64,000 bases of DNA, from the NCBI RefSeq assembly GCF_014651015.1, contig NZ_BMWB01000004.1:124001-188000 (forward strand), given 5' to 3'. Of this stretch, positions 30,682-38,681 are shown one piece after another; position 1 is the first letter of the stretch; each line of letters begins with the position of its first letter. A program made the position numbers and the translations under genes. The stretch is from Streptomyces xantholiticus. GTDB taxonomy: Bacteria; Actinomycetota; Actinomycetes; Streptomycetales; Streptomycetaceae. The notes beneath the pieces were generated by a model that saw only the letters and a list, made by a program, of their open reading frames with translations, searched no databases and was not told the DNA's origin.

Positions 30682-31521
30682 TCACAGGAGCCGCTTGACG
30701 AAGTTGCGGTGGGTGGTGCGGTAGCCGAGGGACTCGTAGAGGGTGCGGGCCGGGTCGTTGCCCTCGAAGACGTGCAGCGCGATCAGCCCTTGACCGGCCT
30801 CTGCCGCGATCCGCTCGGCGAGCACCATCAGAGCCCGTCCGTGGCCCCGGCGCCGGTGGGCCTCGGCAACTTCGACGTCCAACACGTACGCCCCCTCCTC
30901 GCCGGGGCGCACCTCACGCTCGGAGACCCAGACGTGGCCGACCGCGGTGCCGCCGGCGAGCAAGCTGTGGATGTGGGCGCCCCGGGTCGCGCGGCCGTCC
31001 GGGAGGAGGCGGGCATGGACGGCCCCCGAGCGGGCGAGGGCTTCGTCCTCGGGCATTTGGCGGGAGATCCAGTCGCCTGCGAAGTGCCGCACCGCGTGGG
31101 AACGCCAGCGGTCGAACTCCGCCTCGGTCATGGGGCGGCCCTCGACCCCCGCGGGCAGTGAAGGCGGCGGCATGGCCACCTCCTTGATCATGTTGCGGCC
31201 TCGTTCGGTGTAGCCGAGGGCGGTCGCCATGCGCAGCGCGGGCCCGTCGTCGGCGGGGACGGCCGCGCGCACCTCGGTGCAGTTCCAGCCCCGCAGCACT
31301 TCCTCGGCCGCGAGGGCGGCGACGGTGCCGCGGCCCCGTCGGCGGTCGGCTTCGTCGATGCGCAGCGACCGTATGTAGCCGACGGGCAGGCCGGCGCCGG
31401 GGTCGGTGGCGAGCTCGACGGCGCCGACGGGTCGTCCGTTCACGCAGACGTCGTAGGTTCGGGAGGTGGCGCCCGACTCGTCGCGCTGGATCGGCCCGGT
31501 GGGCCGCAGAGTTGTGGTCAT
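30682..31521 (-). CDS. Tandem-domain GNAT N-acetyltransferase
   Basis: A 279-residue protein with two GNAT-like halves. The first has GYIRSLRIDEADRRRGRGT near residues 65-83; the second has AYVLDVEVAEAHRRRGHGRAL near residues 215-235, with the acetyl-CoA-binding RRRGxG pattern in each. It ends with LYESLGYRTTHRNFVKR. Substrate unknown. The ATG has AGGAA eight bases upstream. Confidence 0.88.
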   Translation of the reverse strand: MTTTLRPTGPIQRDESGATSRTYDVCVNGRPVGAVELATDPGAGLPVGYIRSLRIDEADRRRGRGTVAALAAEEVLRGWNCTEVRAAVPADDGPALRMATALGYTERGRNMIKEVAMPPPSLPAGVEGRPMTEAEFDRWRSHAVRHFAGDWISRQMPEDEALARSGAVHARLLPDGRATRGAHIHSLLAGGTAVGHVWVSEREVRPGEEGAYVLDVEVAEAHRRRGHGRALMVLAERIAAEAGQGLIALHVFEGNDPARTLYESLGYRTTHRNFVKRLL

Positions 31522-31584
31522 CGAGGTGTTCCTACCTGGCCCGCGGCCGTCCGACACCCGGTTTTCCTCCCGATCCCCGGTGTG

Positions 31585-32415
31585 TCAGAGGGACTTCGGG
31601 TCCGGGTCGGCCGCAGCGCGCTCCTCGAAGGCGCGCATCGACTTCGTGGTCACCGGACCCGGCGCCTCGCCGATGCCGCGGCCGTCGATGCGTACGACGG
31701 CCTGGACGTCGCGGAGCGTGGAGGTCAGGAAGATCTCCTCGGCGCGGTCGAGGACGTCGAAGGGCAGGTCCGTCTCCTTGGCGCCCGTCCATTCGACGGT
31801 CAGTGCGCGGGTGACGCCCGCGAGGCAGCCGGAGGCCAGGGGCGGGGTGTGCAGTTCGCCGTCGAGGACGACGAAGACGTTCGAGCCGGTGCCTTCGCAG
31901 AGCTGTCCGACGGTGTTGGCGAACAGGGCCTCGGAGGCGCCCTCCCGGTGTGCCCTGGCGAGCGCGACGACGTTCTCCGCGTAGGAGGTGGTCTTCAGGC
32001 CGGTCAGCGCGCCGCGTTCGTTGCGGGTCCAGGGAACCGTGACGACCGACGTGCTGTCGGGGCGGCGGACGGTCTCCCCGACGGCGACGACCAGGGTCGG
32101 ACCGTCGGTTCCCCGGTCGGAGCCGAGGGGCGAGAGCCCTCCGGTGTAGGTGATGCGCAGCCGGCCGAGCGGCATCGGGTTCGCGGCCAGCACGGCGGCG
32201 CAGGCGTGGCGGACTTCGTCGAGGTCGGGTTCGGGCAGCCCGAGACCGTCGGCGGAACGGACGAGGCGTTCCAGATGGCGGGTGAGGGCGAAGGGCCGGC
32301 CGTGGACCGCCTTCACGGTCTCGAAGATGCCGTCGCCCACGGTCATGCCGTGGTCGAACACGGACACCCGGGCGTCCTCGACCTCCGAGAGCGCGCCGTT
32401 TACCCAAACCTTCAT
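31585..32415 (-). CDS. Aminotransferase class IV, aminodeoxychorismate lyase-like
   Basis: PLP enzyme of fold type IV, 276 residues. It has VWVNGALSEVEDARVSVFDHGM at the N-terminus, the catalytic-lysine segment GLKTTSYAENVVAL near residue 140, and EGTGSNVFVVLDGEL. Because it overlaps a chorismate-binding enzyme gene (ATGA), I infer it converts aminodeoxychorismate to p-aminobenzoate for folate, or plays a related role. A branched-chain or D-amino acid aminotransferase is the main alternative. Confidence 0.85.
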   Translation of the reverse strand: MKVWVNGALSEVEDARVSVFDHGMTVGDGIFETVKAVHGRPFALTRHLERLVRSADGLGLPEPDLDEVRHACAAVLAANPMPLGRLRITYTGGLSPLGSDRGTDGPTLVVAVGETVRRPDSTSVVTVPWTRNERGALTGLKTTSYAENVVALARAHREGASEALFANTVGQLCEGTGSNVFVVLDGELHTPPLASGCLAGVTRALTVEWTGAKETDLPFDVLDRAEEIFLTSTLRDVQAVVRIDGRGIGEAPGPVTTKSMRAFEERAAADPDPKSL

Positions 32416-33461
32416 CGAGCTGTCCTTCCGATTGCCGCGTACGCGCCCGACGCTACCGCCAGCAGCCGGGATGCCTTCAGTTCTGTCTCGGCCCATTCGC
32501 GCTCCGGATCGGAGCCCCAGGTGATGCCCGCACCGGTGCCGAATCGCAGCACGTTCTCCGAGCGGTCGATCCAGAAGGTACGTATGCCGACGGCGAGCTC
32601 GGCCGTGCCCCGGTCGGCGTCCACCCAGCCGATGCCGCCGCAGTACGGTCCACGCGGTGTGGTCTCCAGCGCCGCGATGATCTTCAGCGCGCTGGACTTG
32701 GGGGCGCCGGTGACCGAACCGGGCGGGAAGGTGGCCGTGAGCAGTTCGCCCCAGCCCGCTTCCGGCGCCAGCTCGCCACGGACCGTCGAGACCAGGTGCA
32801 CGAGTCCTGGGTGGGGCTCGACCGCGCAGAGGGCGGGCACGGTGACGCTGCCGGTGGCGCAGACCCGCCCCAGGTCGTTGCGGACCAGGTCCACGATCAT
32901 GACGTTCTCCGCGTGGTCCTTCTCCAGGAGATCGTCGGCGGTGCGGCCCGTCCCCTTGATGGGGCCGGACTCGACGGTGCGTCCGGCGCGCCGCAGATAC
33001 AGCTCGGGCGAGGCGGTCGCGATCTCCACACCGTGCGCGGGCAGCCGGACCGTTCCCGCGTACGGAGCCGGGTTGCCGAGCGCCAGCCGAGCGGTCAGCT
33101 CGTCGACGTCCGCCGAGTCGGGTTCGGGCAACGGGGCGGACAGCACCCGGCACAGGTTGGCCTGATAGACGTCGCCGGCGGCAATGTGTTCCCGGACACG
33201 CCGCACTCCGGCGGTGTAGGCGGCACGGTCCAGTGACGAGGTCCACTCCTCGGCCGCGGGTCCCCGCCAACGTCCCGGGACGGGCTCGGGAACCGGCTCG
33301 CTGCGGACGTCGCCGAAGCGGCCGCAGGTCAGACGGCCTTCGAAGTCGGCCACCACGGCCCAGAAGCCGGTGGAGTCGAGGGCCGCGGGGTCGCTGGTGA
33401 CGTCCCTGAGGTCGGTGGCGACGAGGGAGCCGAAGCGGGCCAGAGGAGCGAGGTCGTGCAC
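32412..33461 (-). CDS. pabB: Aminodeoxychorismate synthase component I-like (chorismate-binding enzyme)
   Basis: A 349-residue chorismate-utilising enzyme. Motifs include AAGDVYQANLCRVLSA (near residue 95), ESGPIKGTGRT, HAENVMIVDLVRNDLGRVC, TVRGELAP, FPPGSVTGAPKSSALKII and GIGWVDADRG. The family covers PabB and anthranilate synthase; coupling to the class IV lyase gene favours p-aminobenzoate synthesis. I chose GTG at 33461 (VHDLAPLARFG); an in-frame GTG at 33542 would add 27 residues. No glutaminase subunit is adjacent. Confidence 0.85.
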   Translation of the reverse strand: MHDLAPLARFGSLVATDLRDVTSDPAALDSTGFWAVVADFEGRLTCGRFGDVRSEPVPEPVPGRWRGPAAEEWTSSLDRAAYTAGVRRVREHIAAGDVYQANLCRVLSAPLPEPDSADVDELTARLALGNPAPYAGTVRLPAHGVEIATASPELYLRRAGRTVESGPIKGTGRTADDLLEKDHAENVMIVDLVRNDLGRVCATGSVTVPALCAVEPHPGLVHLVSTVRGELAPEAGWGELLTATFPPGSVTGAPKSSALKIIAALETTPRGPYCGGIGWVDADRGTAELAVGIRTFWIDRSENVLRFGTGAGITWGSDPEREWAETELKASRLLAVASGAYAAIGRTAR

Positions 33462-33569
33462 GTCTGCGAGTGTATGACCGGCACGGATGCGGTGCGGAAG
33501 GGTGGCCGGTGAGGCGCCGGTGAGCTGCCGCGACGTGAACACACGGCGGCAAGCTGCACAAACGCGTTT

Positions 33570-33597
33570 TTGTACTGGCCCAGGAATCCGCTAGAGT
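33570..33597 (+). promoter_or_regulatory. Vegetative promoter of the Gly-Cys-Val tRNA cluster
   Basis: TTGTAC (33570-33575) and TAGAGT (33592-33597) are 16 nt apart, with the -10 element 42 nt before the first tRNA. This is a good match to the major sigma factor HrdB type. Confidence 0.65.
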
Positions 33598-33639
33598 TCA
33601 ACACGTCGCCGGGCCGCGCAAGCGGAACGGAAACGACAA

Positions 33640-33712
33640 GCGGACGTGGCTCAGTTGGTAGAGCATCACCTTGCCAAGGTGAGGGTCGCGAGTTCGAATC
33701 TCGTCGTCCGCT
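33640..33712 (+). tRNA. tRNA-Gly (GCC)
   Basis: 73 nt; acceptor GCGGACG/CGTCCGC, anticodon stem TCACC/GGTGA around loop TTGCCAA (anticodon GCC), T loop TTCGAAT, discriminator T. The first tRNA of a five-gene cluster. Confidence 0.95.
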
Positions 33713-33749
33713 CGAGAAAGTGGGGGATCTTCCCGACCCCCGCACTCCG

Positions 33750-33820
33750 GGTGGAGTGGCCGAGAGGCGAGGCAACGGCCTGCAAAGCCGTCTACACGGG
33801 TTCAAATCCCGTCTCCACCT
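33750..33820 (+). tRNA. tRNA-Cys (GCA)
   Basis: 71 nt; acceptor GGTGGAG/CTCCACC, anticodon loop CTGCAAA (anticodon GCA), T loop TTCAAAT, discriminator T. Confidence 0.95.
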
Positions 33821-33824
33821 CCAA

Positions 33825-33896
33825 GGACGATTAGCTCAGCGGGAGAGCGCTTCCCTGACACGGAAGAGGTCACTGGTTCAATCCCAGTATCGTCCA
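33825..33896 (+). tRNA. tRNA-Val (GAC), acceptor variant 1
   Basis: 72 nt; acceptor GGACGAT/ATCGTCC, anticodon stem CTTCC/GGAAG with loop CTGACAC (anticodon GAC), discriminator A. It starts four bases after tRNA-Cys. Confidence 0.95.
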
Positions 33897-33916
33897 CTGG
33901 GTCCGCGAGGATCCGA

Positions 33917-33988
33917 GCGCGATTAGCTCAGCGGGAGAGCGCTTCCCTGACACGGAAGAGGTCACTGGTTCAATCCCAGTATCGCGCA
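33917..33988 (+). tRNA. tRNA-Val (GAC), acceptor variant 2, copy 1
   Basis: 72 nt; body identical to the preceding tRNA-Val, but the acceptor is GCGCGAT/ATCGCGC. Discriminator A. Confidence 0.95.
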
Positions 33989-34042
33989 CGCAGTACGCAG
34001 TAACAGGCAGTAACGCAGGTCGCTCGTCGTCCTGCCGGCTCT

Positions 34043-34114
34043 GCGCGATTAGCTCAGCGGGAGAGCGCTTCCCTGACACGGAAGAGGTCACTGGTTCAAT
34101 CCCAGTATCGCGCA
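34043..34114 (+). tRNA. tRNA-Val (GAC), acceptor variant 2, copy 2
   Basis: 72 nt; identical to the copy at 33917-33988. The next three bases happen to be CCA, so this copy may carry an encoded 3' end. Confidence 0.95.
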
Positions 34115-34120
34115 CCAGCC

Positions 34121-34154
34121 GAAGCCCCCGGCCGTCGAGACGGCCGGGGGCTTC
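34121..34154. terminator. Hairpin terminator of the tRNA cluster (bidirectional)
   Basis: A 16-bp inverted repeat (GAAGCCCCCGGCCGTC / GACGGCCGGGGGCTTC) with 2 nt between the arms lies seven bases after the last tRNA and 15 bases past the stop of the convergent zinc-finger gene. Confidence 0.8.
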
Positions 34155-34169
34155 GTCATGCTCCCCTGC

Positions 34170-34448
34170 TCAGGAGGAGAAGAGCATCCGGCCGAAGCTG
34201 CGCTGACGGTGGTGCCCGTGGTGGCCGCCGTGGTGCGGCGCGCCCCAGGCCGGCGCCGCCGGAGCGGGAGCAGCGGGGTAGGCCTGCGGCGCGGGCGGAG
34301 CCTGCTGGGCCCACTGCGACTCCAGGCGGGTCAGCGCCTCCAGCTCGCCGTAGTCGAGGAATATGCCCCGGCAGCCGCTGCACTGCTCGATCTGGACGCT
34401 GTTGCGGTTGTACGTGTGCATCGCCGCATGGCACTTGGGACACTGCAT
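34170..34448 (-). CDS. TFIIB-type zinc ribbon protein
   Basis: A 92-residue protein with an N-terminal zinc ribbon: CPKC at residues 3-6 and CSGC at about 23-26, followed by RGIFLDYGELEALTRLE. The second half is a Pro/Ala-rich linker, a His-rich stretch (HHGGHHGHH) that could also bind metal, and the basic end RQRSFGRMLFSS. Family function is unknown. Confidence 0.88.
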   Translation of the reverse strand: MQCPKCHAAMHTYNRNSVQIEQCSGCRGIFLDYGELEALTRLESQWAQQAPPAPQAYPAAPAPAAPAWGAPHHGGHHGHHRQRSFGRMLFSS

Positions 34449-34516
34449 CGTCTACTCAGCTCCTCGCCGTTCGCTCGACGTCGCCCGGATGCATGCCCGG
34501 CGACGGGACCTTCACC

Positions 34517-35524
34517 CTATGACGGAGTCTCGAACTCCAACTCGGGTGGCTGTGTCCCGATTCGGGTACAGGCTTCGAGCACCGCCCGTTCGACCTCGTC
34601 CGGTTGACGCCCCTCCGCGGCCGACTTCGCCAGGGCGAGCGCCGCCGTCTGGACGGTCAGCGCCTTGGCGGGCACGTCGAGTTGGGGCCAGGGGTCGTCG
34701 GCGCGGGTCACCGCGGGGCCGTTGGCGGCCGTGTACGCGCCGAGGAACCGCTGCCAGATCTCCGGCGGCAGCAGGCCCGCCGCGAACCAGGCCGCGGGGC
34801 GGGCGAGATCCCATGCCGGATCGCCCAGACCGAGGTCGTCGACGTCTATCAGCAGCCAGGGGCCGTCGGGCGTGGGATGGCGCACGAGCTGGCCGAGATG
34901 GAGATCGCCGTGGCAGAGGGCGCTTCGGCGCACACGGCCATGGGCCGGGGGTGGTGACTGGCCGCGGGCCCAGGCGGGCAGACGTGCCCAGGCGCGACGG
35001 ACGTCGGGGGCGGCCGGATGGTCCGCGGCGGCCGCCTCCAGGCGGGCCATGGCGGCAGCGGCCTTCGCCGGGCCGCGCATCGGCGGGAGCGGGCCGGGAA
35101 GGCCGGTGAGCCCTGCGGGCGCAATGCGATGCAGGCGGGCCAGGAGCACGGCCGCGTCCTCCCAGGGCGCTGCGTCCGGGTCTCCGGGGTCGACGGGGGC
35201 GCCGTAGGGCCAGGCGGAGACCGGGCGGGCCTGCGCGGGGCCGTCCGGCGGGTGCGGGAGCGGCGGCAGGAGGACGCCCGCCAGCGCCGGGTGCGCGGCC
35301 ACGGCGAGACGGGTTCGGTGGGCGACCGGGTCGGTCCCGGGGGCGTGAGCCTTGGCGACGGCGGAGCCGTGGCGTACCACGGTGCCGTCCGGGCGGTTTG
35401 CGAGCGTCTCCCCGTCCCGGGCACTGAGGGCGCCGCAGGCCTGGCAGGGGCCGCCGCCGGGGGTGGACAGGTGGGCGGCGTCGCGGGCGACGGCGGCGAG
35501 TGCGCGGACGACTGAGGCGGTCAC
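34517..35524 (-). CDS. Aminoglycoside phosphotransferase (APH)-family kinase
   Basis: A 335-residue protein-kinase-like fold enzyme. The catalytic loop (Brenner) motif is LCHGDLHLGQLVRH near residue 215 and the metal-binding aspartate is in LLIDVDDLGLGDPAWDLARP. An early Cys pair is in CQACG. The substrate is unknown; most chromosomal members of this family are not antibiotic resistance enzymes. I chose GTG at 35524 because upstream in-frame codons look non-coding; no strong ribosome site is seen. Confidence 0.8.
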   Translation of the reverse strand: MTASVVRALAAVARDAAHLSTPGGGPCQACGALSARDGETLANRPDGTVVRHGSAVAKAHAPGTDPVAHRTRLAVAAHPALAGVLLPPLPHPPDGPAQARPVSAWPYGAPVDPGDPDAAPWEDAAVLLARLHRIAPAGLTGLPGPLPPMRGPAKAAAAMARLEAAAADHPAAPDVRRAWARLPAWARGQSPPPAHGRVRRSALCHGDLHLGQLVRHPTPDGPWLLIDVDDLGLGDPAWDLARPAAWFAAGLLPPEIWQRFLGAYTAANGPAVTRADDPWPQLDVPAKALTVQTAALALAKSAAEGRQPDEVERAVLEACTRIGTQPPELEFETPS

Positions 35525-35728
35525 GTCGTGGAGCGTATCCGGGGGCGTGGCGCGGCTTGCGGCAAGGGCGTGAACCCGGTCCGCCGCCCGTCCGAGGGCA
35601 AACGCGCGATGGCCGGTCAGCTCCCCAGCTGACCGGCCAAACGCTGCCGTCCGCCGCACCCCCGTCCCCACGGGGCTGTTGGCCGGATGTCCCCGACCCG
35701 GACCGCTCTTCCGGGCCCGGGGCGCCGT

Positions 35729-35935
35729 TCAGCGCCCCAGCATCACGCCCACGGACGACGCCTGTGTGACCACTGCCTCCCAGCCGCCGAAGACGACCAC
35801 GAGCAGTGCCGCGAGGGGAAGGACCATGGCCGTCGCCACCAGCGGGTGGCGCGTGCCGGACCGGCGGCCGCCGAACGCGGCGGATGCCTTGCGCCCCTGC
35901 GTGCGGATCATCGTCCGCGATGCCGTGTCCGCCAT
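35729..35935 (-). CDS. Small single-span membrane protein
   Basis: A 68-residue protein with a basic N-terminus (RTMIRTQGRKASAAFGGRR) and one membrane helix (ATAMVLPLAALLVVVFGGW). The ATG has a good ribosome site, AGGAGAAGGA. Its 5' leader holds a long inverted repeat (35961-36004). Function unknown. Confidence 0.7.
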   Translation of the reverse strand: MADTASRTMIRTQGRKASAAFGGRRSGTRHPLVATAMVLPLAALLVVVFGGWEAVVTQASSVGVMLGR

Positions 35936-35960
35936 GGTCCTTCTCCTGTCATAGTTGGCA

Positions 35961-36004
35961 GCGGCGGGTGTCTGACCTCGGGGGACGAGTGCTGCACCCG
36001 CCGC
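35961..36004 (-). repeat. Inverted repeat in the leader of the small membrane gene
   Basis: Perfect 10-bp arms GCGGCGGGTG and CACCCGCCGC separated by 24 nt, ending about 26 nt upstream of the start codon at 35935. It could fold in the mRNA or be an operator. Confidence 0.45.
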
Positions 36005-36156
36005 TTGACATCAACACTAGGGAAACGGCGGGGCCCCGACGTCATGCCCTCGTACCGATTGCCTGGCCTCCCGGAGGATGAGCCGTCACCCCCCGACGTA
36101 CTCCCCTGGGTGGAGACGCCGCTCCGGTTCCCGGGGTCTTCCCGGAGGGGGCCCGT

Positions 36157-36387
36157 TCAGTCGGTGGTGTCGTCGCGCGGGACGGGCTGCTCGACCAGGG
36201 CCAACACCCGGGTCGCCATGAAACGGGCCGTGCGGACGACAGAGCCGGAGCGAGTGACTTCGCTCACTTCGACCACTCCTCTGCGCACCGCGGTCTCGAC
36301 CCTGCGGCCCGCCCGGCTTGCCACCACCTCGTATGTGCGAGTCGTGTCTCCCGCGTCAACGACTATTTCCACGCGGTCACCCTTCAT
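36157..36387 (-). CDS. Small conserved hypothetical protein
   Basis: A 76-residue basic, strand-rich protein (MKGDRVEIVVDAGDTTRTYE at the start, then VVASRAGRRVETAVRRG). No membrane segment or signal. AAGGGGGA lies upstream of the ATG. Function unknown. Confidence 0.75.
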   Translation of the reverse strand: MKGDRVEIVVDAGDTTRTYEVVASRAGRRVETAVRRGVVEVSEVTRSGSVVRTARFMATRVLALVEQPVPRDDTTD

Positions 36388-36618
36388 CGATCCAATCCCC
36401 CTTCTGCGACTGACCGTTGAGATCTCGCACGGGTCAAAGGAGAGGGATCCGCCCTCCGCTGACCACTCCTCAAGTGTCCCAGCAGGCACTGACAATCGAT
36501 CCGGCCGGGAGGGCGCGGCCTATGAGCACACCGGCGCGGGGGTACGTAAGCTGTGCCACGTCACAAGCGACGACCGGGCAGCGGGGTGGGGCCTCCCCAC
36601 CGTAGGTAGGGGACGGAC

Positions 36619-37797
36619 ATGGCGATGATGCGGCTCCGGCGCGAGGACCCGCGTGTCGTCGGCTCGTTCAGGCTTCACCGGCGGCTCGGCGCGGGCGGCA
36701 TGGGTGTCGTGTATCTGGGGTCCGACCGGCGGGGGCAGCGGGTCGCGCTGAAGGTGATCCGGCCGGATCTGGCGGAGGACCAGGAGTTCCGGTCCAGGTT
36801 CGCCCGCGAGGTGTCTGCGGCGCGGCGTATCCGTGGCGGCTGCACTGCCCGGCTGGTGGCCGCGGACCTGGAGGCGGACCGCCCGTGGTTCGCGACCCAG
36901 TACGTACCGGGGCCGTCGCTGCACGACAAGGTGGTGGAGGACGGTCCGCTGCGGGCCGCCGACGTGGCCGCGGTCGGTGCCGCGCTGTCGGAGGGGCTGG
37001 TGGCCGTTCACGAGGCGGGCGTTGTGCACCGTGATCTGAAGCCGTCGAACATCCTGCTGTCCCCCAAGGGCCCGCGGATCATCGACTTCGGCATCGCCTG
37101 GGCGACCGGCGCGAGCACGCTCACGCATGTGGGCACGGCCGTGGGTTCGCCCGGTTTCCTCGCGCCGGAGCAGGTGCGTGGCGCGGTGGTGACGCCCGCG
37201 ACCGATGTGTTCTCGCTGGGCGCGACGCTGGCGTACGCGGCGATGGGCGACTCGCCGTTCGGGCACGGCAGTTCCGAGGTGATGCTGTACCGGGTGGTGC
37301 ACGAGGAGCCGCAGCTGCACGGCGTGCACGACGCGCTGGCGCCACTGGTGTCGGCGTGCCTGGCCAAGGACCCGGAGGAGCGGCCCAGCACGCTGCAACT
37401 GTCCATGCGGCTCAAGGAGATCGCGGCAAGGGAGGCGCAGGGCGTCCATGACGCCCGGCCGCCGGCGCAGCGGGAACACGAGCGCGAGCGGGTCGAGCTG
37501 AACCGGCCGACCGCGCGCTACCCGGAGCGTACGGCCCGGACGGACCGCACCGAGCGCATGGAGCGGCGTACGGGCGGCTCGTCACGGCCGCAGGCGCCCG
37601 CGCGTACCGGGGGTGGGTCCCGGCCGTCACAGCCGCGCCGTACGAACGGGCGGCAGGGCGGCACCCGGCCCGGTGTGCGAACGACGTCGACCGGTCGGCG
37701 GCCGGCCAATCCGCGGCTGCTGCGTCAGCGGATCACCGTGTTCTTCGTGGTGACGCTGATCGTGGCACTGGGAATCGCGGCGGCGCAGAAGCTGTAG
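36619..37797 (+). CDS. Membrane-anchored Ser/Thr protein kinase (PknB-like), no extracellular sensor
   Basis: A 392-residue Hanks-type kinase. The kinase domain (about residues 14-270) has the glycine loop LGAGGMGVVYLG, VALKVI, the catalytic loop VVHRDLKPSNILL, IIDFGIAWA and SPGFLAPEQVRG. A basic, Arg/Thr/Pro-rich linker (about 280-370) follows, then one C-terminal membrane helix (ITVFFVVTLIVALGIAAA) at the very end. Unlike PknB it has no outside PASTA domain, so signals must come from the membrane or cytoplasm. GTAGGTAGGGGACGGAC precedes the ATG. Confidence 0.93.
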   Translation: MAMMRLRREDPRVVGSFRLHRRLGAGGMGVVYLGSDRRGQRVALKVIRPDLAEDQEFRSRFAREVSAARRIRGGCTARLVAADLEADRPWFATQYVPGPSLHDKVVEDGPLRAADVAAVGAALSEGLVAVHEAGVVHRDLKPSNILLSPKGPRIIDFGIAWATGASTLTHVGTAVGSPGFLAPEQVRGAVVTPATDVFSLGATLAYAAMGDSPFGHGSSEVMLYRVVHEEPQLHGVHDALAPLVSACLAKDPEERPSTLQLSMRLKEIAAREAQGVHDARPPAQREHERERVELNRPTARYPERTARTDRTERMERRTGGSSRPQAPARTGGGSRPSQPRRTNGRQGGTRPGVRTTSTGRRPANPRLLRQRITVFFVVTLIVALGIAAAQKL

Positions 37798-37800
37798 CGG

Positions 37801-38616
37801 CTATTCGGGCCGGCCGGTGGCGACCGCGTAGAAGGCGACGGCGGCCGCGGCACCCACATTGAGCGAGTCGACGCCGTGCGCCATCGGGATGCGCACCCAT
37901 TCGTCGGCGGCCATGAGCGCCTTGGTGGACAGCCCGTCGCCCTCCGCCCCGAGCATGAGTGCCACGCGGTCCAGGCGGTGCGGGGCGGCCTCGTCGATCG
38001 AGGAGGCCTTCTCGTCGGGAGTGAGGGCGAGGAGCCTGAAGCCGGCTTCGCGGACCGTTTCCAGGCCCTTCGGCCAGGTGTCGAGGCGTGCGTAAGGGAC
38101 GGAGAACACCGCCCCCATGGAGACCTTGACGGAGCGGCGGTAGAGAGGGTCGGCGCAGTCCGGGGAGAGCAGGACGGCGTCCATGCCGAGGGCCGCGGCG
38201 CTGCGGAAGATGGCGCCGATGTTGGTGTGATCGTTGACCGACTCCATGACGACGACCCGGCGTGCCGTGCCGAGCAGGTCGCCGGCGTCCGGCAGTGGCT
38301 CGCGCTGCATGGAGGCGAGGGCCCCGCGGTGGACGTGGTAGCCGGTGACGCGTTCGGCGAGGGCCGGGTCGACCGCGTACACGGGCGCCGGGACCTCGTC
38401 GATGACGTCGCGCATGACGTCGACCCACTTGGCGGAGAGCAGCATGGAGCGCATCTCGTAACCGGCCTGCCGGGCACGGCGGATGACTTTCTCGCCCTCG
38501 GCGATGAACAGGCCCTCCGCCGGTTCGCGGCGGCGGCGCAGTTCCACGTCGGTCAGGCCCGTGTAGTCGTGCAGACGCGGGTCGTCGGGGTCCTCGATGG
38601 TGATGAGATCGGCCAC
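37801..38616 (-). CDS. SpoU/TrmH-family RNA 2'-O-methyltransferase
   Basis: A 271-residue SPOUT methyltransferase with an N-terminal substrate-binding domain (ELRRRREPAEGLFIAEGEKV). Knot motif 1 is VVMESVNDHTNIGAIFRSAA, motif 2 is LMLGAEGDGLS and motif 3 is VRIPMAHGVDSLNVGAAAAV. The RNA target (rRNA or tRNA) cannot be told. The start is GTG (VADLITIEDP). It converges with the kinase gene, 3 nt apart. Confidence 0.9.
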   Translation of the reverse strand: MADLITIEDPDDPRLHDYTGLTDVELRRRREPAEGLFIAEGEKVIRRARQAGYEMRSMLLSAKWVDVMRDVIDEVPAPVYAVDPALAERVTGYHVHRGALASMQREPLPDAGDLLGTARRVVVMESVNDHTNIGAIFRSAAALGMDAVLLSPDCADPLYRRSVKVSMGAVFSVPYARLDTWPKGLETVREAGFRLLALTPDEKASSIDEAAPHRLDRVALMLGAEGDGLSTKALMAADEWVRIPMAHGVDSLNVGAAAAVAFYAVATGRPE

Positions 38617-38681
38617 AGGGGTGATACTGCCTTCTTGGATGTGCCGTGCCAACGGTTCCCGCAAGACGGGGTTACCGGTGG

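Noticed and set aside
34517..35524. An aminoglycoside resistance gene
   Set aside because: The APH fold is present, but nothing identifies an antibiotic substrate; most chromosomal members have other or unknown substrates.
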